Assembly (NCBI GenBank): GCA_963521545.1
Contig: CAUQVP010000070.1
Span: 1-9,635, forward strand
Direction of reading: 5' to 3'
From: JABCPE02 sp963521545
Lineage (GTDB): Bacteria; Bacteroidota; Bacteroidia; Flavobacteriales; Weeksellaceae
Length of the DNA stretch: 9,635 bases
Positions 6,164-9,635 of the stretch are shown in pieces. The position numbers and the translations under genes are program-made. Numbering within the stretch: the stretch's first letter is position 1; each line of letters opens with the position of its first letter. A model generated the notes under the pieces. That model did no database searches. It saw only the letters and a program-made list of their open reading frames with translations, and was not told where the DNA came from.

Positions 6164-6571
6164 TTAAAAACATTTATTTTTTCTAAAAATATCATATTCT
6201 TGTTGATTTCCCATTTCAGCTATAACCTCAAAATAAAATTGCTTTTTATCTTTTCTTGTGTAGGTTACATCTAGTCCATGGCTCCCTGCATTGCTAAATT
6301 CATAAGTACCGTTTTTCTTACCATTGATGATTTCATCATAAGTTTTTAACACGATGGGTATACGATATGAGTTATCAATAATTTTTTTCTTAAATTTCAG
6401 TGAAATTTCTTGTGATTGTCCTAAATATTTTACAGAAATAGGATTTTCATTTTTGTCAAATTTTACACTGATTTGTAATGTAGGGTCTTTGTCATTTTTG
6501 AAACACGCATACTTTTGTGAAAAAGCCATACTGCTTAATGATAAAGCAAGGATAAAATAAATTTTGTTCAT
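6164..6571 (-). CDS. small secreted protein of unknown function (135 aa), first gene of the operon
   Basis: A signal peptide (MNKIYFILALSLSSMAFSQ, cut near residue 19) precedes a small beta-rich domain. Only two cysteines are present, C23 just after the cleavage site and C134 next to the end; they could form one disulfide tying the two termini. The strands YACFKNDKDPTLQISVKF, NPISVKYLGQSQEISLKF and HGLDVTYTRKDKKQFYFEV alternate as in small beta-barrel inhibitors. A likeness to the MliC/PliC lysozyme-inhibitor fold can be imagined but is not supported by a clear motif. I do not recognise the family. It is the first gene of the minus-strand series; a fitting -7 box lies at 6598-6605. Confidence 0.75.
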   Translation of the reverse strand: MNKIYFILALSLSSMAFSQKYACFKNDKDPTLQISVKFDKNENPISVKYLGQSQEISLKFKKKIIDNSYRIPIVLKTYDEIINGKKNGTYEFSNAGSHGLDVTYTRKDKKQFYFEVIAEMGNQQEYDIFRKNKCF

Positions 6572-6597
6572 TATAATTGTTGTTTAATTTTAGATTA

Positions 6598-6635
6598 CAA
6601 ATTTAGCCTCCAAGTAAATTGAATTTTTGCCCAAA
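6598..6635 (-). promoter_or_regulatory. probable promoter of the minus-strand operon
   Basis: Read on the - strand, TAAATTTG (6605 to 6598) fits the Bacteroidota -7 box TAnnTTTG. The candidate -33 TTTG is at 6635-6632, with a spacer of 26 bases, slightly long. Transcription would start near 6592 and give a leader of about 20 bases. No comparable box is seen between the later genes of the series, which supports one transcript. Confidence 0.45.
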
Positions 6636-6669
6636 TTTGTCCAAATTGAACAAACTATTTTTATCTTTG
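6636..6669 (+). promoter_or_regulatory. promoter of the regulator-transporter pair
   Basis: TTTG (6636-6639) and TATCTTTG (6662-6669) are 22 bases apart, matching the Bacteroidota pattern. Transcription would begin near 6675, about 16 bases before the ATG. The -33 TTTG is half of the palindrome CAAATTTG (6632-6639), whose other half can serve the divergent promoter. A partial second copy, CCAAATTG, follows at 6641-6648. Confidence 0.65.
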
Positions 6670-6690
6670 TAAAAAATGTAGTTCCATAGT

Positions 6691-7857
6691 ATGAAGGCGG
6701 AAATAGATAAGTTAAAAGAAGATTTTAAAAAGGTATACCACTCTAAAATACAGACAACAAAAGATATAGAAGAGTTAGCCAAAAAAATAAATATTGGTAA
6801 CAGTACGCTTCGTAGATTTTTAGGAAGAATGGAGGCAGAAAGTAAATTTAGTTCTGCAACCTTAAATCTTATTTGTAAGCATATGGGATACAGTAGTTTC
6901 GATGATTACTGCAGACCTAAAAATATTTCACTTTTGGAGCTGGATGCTTTGGAAATTTTTTATGATTCTGTCAAAGACAAAAATATTTTGACAAGTGAGA
7001 GGAGGTATAATGATGTGAATTATCAATATGCCAAAAAAATCTTAGAAACTAATGAAAACACCAAAAAATTTATTGAAAAATTTGCGGATAATAAGGTAGC
7101 GTTGGAATACGCTCTGGCGTGGCACCCTCACTATGGCAAGATTACAGACCCTCAATATCAGGAGATTCTGATCAACTTGGGAGAGGTGACAGGTATTTCC
7201 CATATCAAGGTTTTTGCGCCATCTTTTGGGCTGTTTGGAAAGTTCGTTTCAGAGAATTTTGATGACAAAAAAGAAATCGAGAAACAGCTGAAACATATTG
7301 ATAAACAGCTGGTTTTGATGAGAAAGGATTTCAAATGGTTTTTTGTTTATCCAGAGTTTAGGGCAGCGGCAGCGAGGGTTCTATATTATTTTCATTATAA
7401 TGACCATCAGAATTTAGAGAAAGAAATTCAAACCCAATATTCTAATTTTAGGAAAAAGACCATAAATGGAGATAGAATTTTTTTTGCGAGTTATTTTGCT
7501 GATTGTCTTAATCTTATCGGGCGGTACAGCGAAGCGAAAGAGTTCATTTCCGAAATCAGCAATGAGGAATATGAAGAATTTGAAAAAGAATATCATTGCA
7601 AAAGGGACAAATATCTATTCTGTATCGTGAAAGGCATCACGCTTTTTCATCTTGGCGAAAAGAAAGAGAGCGAGAAGCTTTTTCAGGAAGTTTCAAATGT
7701 CACTTTCATGGAATTTCCTTTTGATATCAGGGATTATCTGGCACTGCAATATTATCTTTTGGGAAAACTCCTATATCCAAAAAAAACGAAGTTTTCAGAT
7801 GGTTTTAACTCCAAAATCAAGGAAATGAAATTTACTTATTTTAATAGATTTAACTAA
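6691..7857 (+). CDS. helix-turn-helix regulator with C-terminal helical-repeat domain
   Basis: In this 388-aa cytoplasmic protein, residues 22-75 form a DNA-binding-like module: TTKDIEELAKKINIGNSTLRRF..., then SSATLNLICKHMGYSSFDDY. This 'LA-x-x-I-x-x-x-x-STLRRF ... TLNxxxxxxGYxSFxDY' pattern is, by recall, common at the start of Bacteroidota regulators. The remainder (about 80-388) is helical, with TPR-like pairs such as YFADCLNLIGRYSEAKEFI (268-286) and FCIVKGITLFHLGEKKESEKL (310-330). It may sense a partner or peptide. The stop overlaps the transporter start (TAATG), so the two are probably translated together and work together. It also faces the minus-strand operon across a shared promoter region and is the obvious candidate to control it. 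The part before about 7080 is more AT-rich than the rest, so it could be a fusion of parts with different histories. Confidence 0.75.
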   Translation: MKAEIDKLKEDFKKVYHSKIQTTKDIEELAKKINIGNSTLRRFLGRMEAESKFSSATLNLICKHMGYSSFDDYCRPKNISLLELDALEIFYDSVKDKNILTSERRYNDVNYQYAKKILETNENTKKFIEKFADNKVALEYALAWHPHYGKITDPQYQEILINLGEVTGISHIKVFAPSFGLFGKFVSENFDDKKEIEKQLKHIDKQLVLMRKDFKWFFVYPEFRAAAARVLYYFHYNDHQNLEKEIQTQYSNFRKKTINGDRIFFASYFADCLNLIGRYSEAKEFISEISNEEYEEFEKEYHCKRDKYLFCIVKGITLFHLGEKKESEKLFQEVSNVTFMEFPFDIRDYLALQYYLLGKLLYPKKTKFSDGFNSKIKEMKFTYFNRFN

Positions 7858-8717
7858 TGCTTTCTTTATTTTTGATAATTTTGGGACATATGGCCTACGG
7901 CGTTACCAACGGCCTGTGGAAAGGGCCGAGAGATAGAGTAGGGACGCTTCCGCTGATTTTGATGAGGAGTTTTGGCTGCTGTGTGATTTTTTTTATTTCA
8001 CATCTGTTATTTGCTTATTTTCAGGTACTTCCAGCGAAAGAGTTTTCCAGCCAAGATATTTTGTACACTGTACTAATTTGTATGGTCAATTATTTTGGGT
8101 TATTTTTTTATTTAAAATCCCTAAAATACACTGATGTTTCCAATGTTATCGGCTTTGGAAAAATGGGACTGATTATAGGTATTTTGATAGGTGTCTTTTT
8201 TTATGGCGAAAGCATCAGTATGATAAAAGCATCAGCCTGTGCGGCGATTTTACTGGCTGTTACGCTCATAGAGAAAAGCATAAAAATAGAAAAAACGCCC
8301 ATCTCTAAAGGGTTGATTTACTCCATTTTATCCAGATTGTTTTGGTCTACGGGACTGCTATTTGTGCCGTTTATAGAGAAAATAGGAATTTTGCTTTTTT
8401 GCTCTATTCTGGAAGCTGTGGTGTTCTCTATGTCGCTGATTTTGTTTTTGTTCCAAAAAGATAAAAGCTGGAAGGGAATGGATGCCAAAACCAGAAACGA
8501 AATTTTTTTCTTAATAATTTTGGGGACAGCAGGGACTTTTTGTCTTAATTTTGCCATTACTAAAACAAGCATTATTGTTTTTGCATTCATGGGGCTGATA
8601 GAGCCTATTATTGGGATATTAGTTTCCATATTTTACCACAAAGAGAAAATAAACAAGTTGCAGTTTGTAGGACTTGCTTTGGGGCTGGTTTCTTCTTTTG
8701 TTCTTTCCTTTTTATAG
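7857..8717 (+). CDS. EamA/DMT-superfamily membrane transporter
   Basis: This 286-aa polytopic protein has about ten hydrophobic segments (near 1-19, 33-55, 67-87, 99-117, 122-139, 150-172, 175-199, 216-234, 238-259, 266-285). This is the 5+5 duplicated layout of EamA drug/metabolite transporters in the inner membrane. Each half ends in the expected way. The first has FGKMGLIIGILIGVFFYGES. The second has FAFMGLIEPIIGILVSIFY, then HKEKINKLQFVGLALGLVSS, corresponding to the family's 'ePv-x-a-x-lg-x-x-x-x-gE-x-l-x-x-x-q-x-iG'. Substrate cannot be read from sequence; family members export amino acids or other metabolites. Its ATG overlaps the regulator's stop by one base, implying translational coupling. 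The end of the gene carries the -33 element of the next promoter. Confidence 0.85.
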   Translation: MLSLFLIILGHMAYGVTNGLWKGPRDRVGTLPLILMRSFGCCVIFFISHLLFAYFQVLPAKEFSSQDILYTVLICMVNYFGLFFYLKSLKYTDVSNVIGFGKMGLIIGILIGVFFYGESISMIKASACAAILLAVTLIEKSIKIEKTPISKGLIYSILSRLFWSTGLLFVPFIEKIGILLFCSILEAVVFSMSLILFLFQKDKSWKGMDAKTRNEIFFLIILGTAGTFCLNFAITKTSIIVFAFMGLIEPIIGILVSIFYHKEKINKLQFVGLALGLVSSFVLSFL

Positions 8718-8727
8718 ATTATCTTTG
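8697..8727 (+). promoter_or_regulatory. promoter of the TrmH-like gene
   Basis: TTTG (8697-8700) and TATCTTTG (8720-8727) are separated by 19 bases, an excellent fit to the Bacteroidota promoter. Its -33 box lies inside the last codons of the transporter gene. Transcription would begin near 8733, about 11 bases before the ATG. The same TATCTTTG box is used at 6662-6669. Confidence 0.75.
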
Positions 8728-8743
8728 TCAAATATAATTTTAG

Positions 8744-9379
8744 ATGCTGCCCAAAGAAAAATTACCTCAGATTTTTGAATATCTTAAACAATTTCTCACC
8801 GAAGAACGCCTGCGAAAAATAGAGCATTTCTCTGAGCGAAGTTCGGATTTTGTCCTGCCTGTCATCGGCGATGTTTATCAGTTTCGGAATGCTGCAGCCA
8901 TTGTCCGTTCGGTGGAGGCGTGCGGATTTCACAAGGTGGTGGCTATGGAGGAAGAAAATGTTTTCGAGCCAAACCTGAGGGTGACCAAAGGAGCGGACAC
9001 ATGGGTAGAAGTGGAAAAAATGCCCAATACGCTGGAATCTTTACAGAAAATCAAAAACCAAGGTTACAAGATTCTGGCAGTTTCGCCCGAAAAAAATGCA
9101 GTGATGCTCCCAGATTATCAAATCCAATCGCCCATAGCCCTTGTTTTTGGAACGGAAAAAGAGGGCGTTTCCGATGAGTTTTTGGATTTCGCAGATGAAA
9201 CTCTGGCTATTCCTATGTATGGTTTTACGGAGAGTTTCAATGTTTCTGTGGCGGCGGCAATTTGTATGTATGATTTCAAACAAAAATTGCTGAAATTGGA
9301 TATAGATTATTTCTTAAAAGACGAAAAACTGCTCAGAACTAAAATTCGCTGGGCGGTCAGTTCCATCCGTAGCGGATAG
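8744..9379 (+). CDS. trmH: TrmH/SpoU-family RNA 2'-O-methyltransferase, likely tRNA Gm18
   Basis: This 211-aa protein is a SPOUT-class enzyme transferring methyl from S-adenosylmethionine to a ribose 2'-OH. All three SpoU motifs are present. Motif 1 is QFRNAAAIVRSVEACGF (47-62), with N49 and R55, the latter matching catalytic R41 of E. coli TrmH. Motif 2 is IALVFGTEKEGVSDE (131-145). Motif 3 is IPMYGFTESFNVSVAAAI (156-173), containing the knot residues N166 and S168. KGADTWVEV (82-90) corresponds to AGSNSWVQV of E. coli TrmH, favouring the tRNA G18 enzyme over rRNA G2251 RlmB, which carries an extra N-terminal domain missing here. SFN replaces the usual SLN in motif 3. It has its own promoter and is less AT-rich than the operon to its left, as expected for a core gene. 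Confidence 0.88.
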   Translation: MLPKEKLPQIFEYLKQFLTEERLRKIEHFSERSSDFVLPVIGDVYQFRNAAAIVRSVEACGFHKVVAMEEENVFEPNLRVTKGADTWVEVEKMPNTLESLQKIKNQGYKILAVSPEKNAVMLPDYQIQSPIALVFGTEKEGVSDEFLDFADETLAIPMYGFTESFNVSVAAAICMYDFKQKLLKLDIDYFLKDEKLLRTKIRWAVSSIRSG

Positions 9380-9435
9380 GAAATTTTAGATAAATATCTG
9401 AATGAAAATTAGGATTTCTGAGCAACTTTCGAGAA

Positions 9436-9635
9436 TTAAATTTCTTTGCTAATGAGCCAGTGGAATATGGCATTACGCTCGCTGTCTACTTCCATATAGG
9501 AGCCTATCAGCTGACCATTGTGGTAGTGGAGCTCATCTATATCACTTACTAAAAACTCTTCCACCTCATCCTGATAAGGCTCAAAACCTTTGAAAATGAT
9601 TTCGTCTTCCACTGTGAGGGTACTGATATCAAAAA
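9436..9635 (-). CDS. 3' part of an unidentified gene running off the window
   Basis: On the - strand a frame stays open from the window edge to TAA at 9436-9438, giving 66 C-terminal residues. The first readable ones are FDISTLTVEDEIIFKGFEPY and the last are AIFHWLISKEI. The composition is acidic and soluble-looking, with ordinary codon use and no stop over 200 bases. I do not recognise the family, and the N-terminus and start are outside the window. It converges on the TrmH-like gene. The 56 bases between the two stops hold only a weak inverted repeat (AGATA/TATCT, 9387-9398), which is not a convincing terminator. Confidence 0.65.
   Translation of the reverse strand, partial: FDISTLTVEDEIIFKGFEPYQDEVEEFLVSDIDELHYHNGQLIGSYMEVDSERNAIFHWLISKEI

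Noticed and set aside
8920..9283. Alternative frames within the TrmH-like gene on both strands
   Set aside because: They are shadows of a gene with all three SpoU motifs intact; no motif is seen in the alternatives.
9387..9398. Inverted repeat AGATA/TATCT between the converging genes at the right end
   Set aside because: Five AT-rich base pairs with a 2-base loop and no T-run are too weak to be called a terminator.

Overview
The window looks like chromosomal DNA of a member of the Bacteroidota, most likely order Flavobacteriales (the Weeksellaceae group is my best guess, by recall only). The DNA is AT-rich. Starts lack Shine-Dalgarno sequences. The best promoters fit the Bacteroidota pattern (TTTG about 20 bases ahead of TAnnTTTG, here TATCTTTG at 6662-6669 and 8720-8727). 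The housekeeping proteins read as Flavobacteria-type.

Left part, + strand (1-3428): the last codons of an unidentified upstream gene may lie at 1-56. Then come a membrane phosphoethanolamine-transferase-like enzyme of the EptA/MCR family (60-1586), serine hydroxymethyltransferase GlyA (1619-2887) and RecX (2961-3428). A hairpin terminator separates glyA from recX. A strong GC-rich hairpin at 3440-3469 serves both recX and the opposing operon.

Middle part, - strand (6571 down to 3478): six small genes lie head to tail, visibly more AT-rich than glyA or trmH, and read as one operon from a promoter near 6600. In transcription order they are two small secreted proteins (135 and 138 aa), a 65-aa protein, a 310-aa orphan YD-repeat protein, a 123-aa protein made of six 18-residue repeats, and a 207-aa protein resembling the uracil-DNA-glycosylase fold. 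The coding tail of the YD-repeat gene is duplicated on the far side of the 18-residue-repeat gene. That gene is therefore bracketed by direct repeats 441 bp apart, a sign of cassette insertion or module shuffling. This accessory block is the most unusual part of the window; its function is unknown.

Right part, + strand (6691-9379): a divergently transcribed helix-turn-helix/helical-repeat regulator overlaps by one base an EamA-type (DMT superfamily) transporter, so the two are probably translationally coupled. A TrmH/SpoU-type tRNA 2'-O-methyltransferase follows with its own promoter. The window ends inside an unidentified gene on the - strand (9436 to the edge). No tRNA, rRNA, CRISPR array, transposase or riboswitch was found, and no gene-free stretch reaches 300 bases.
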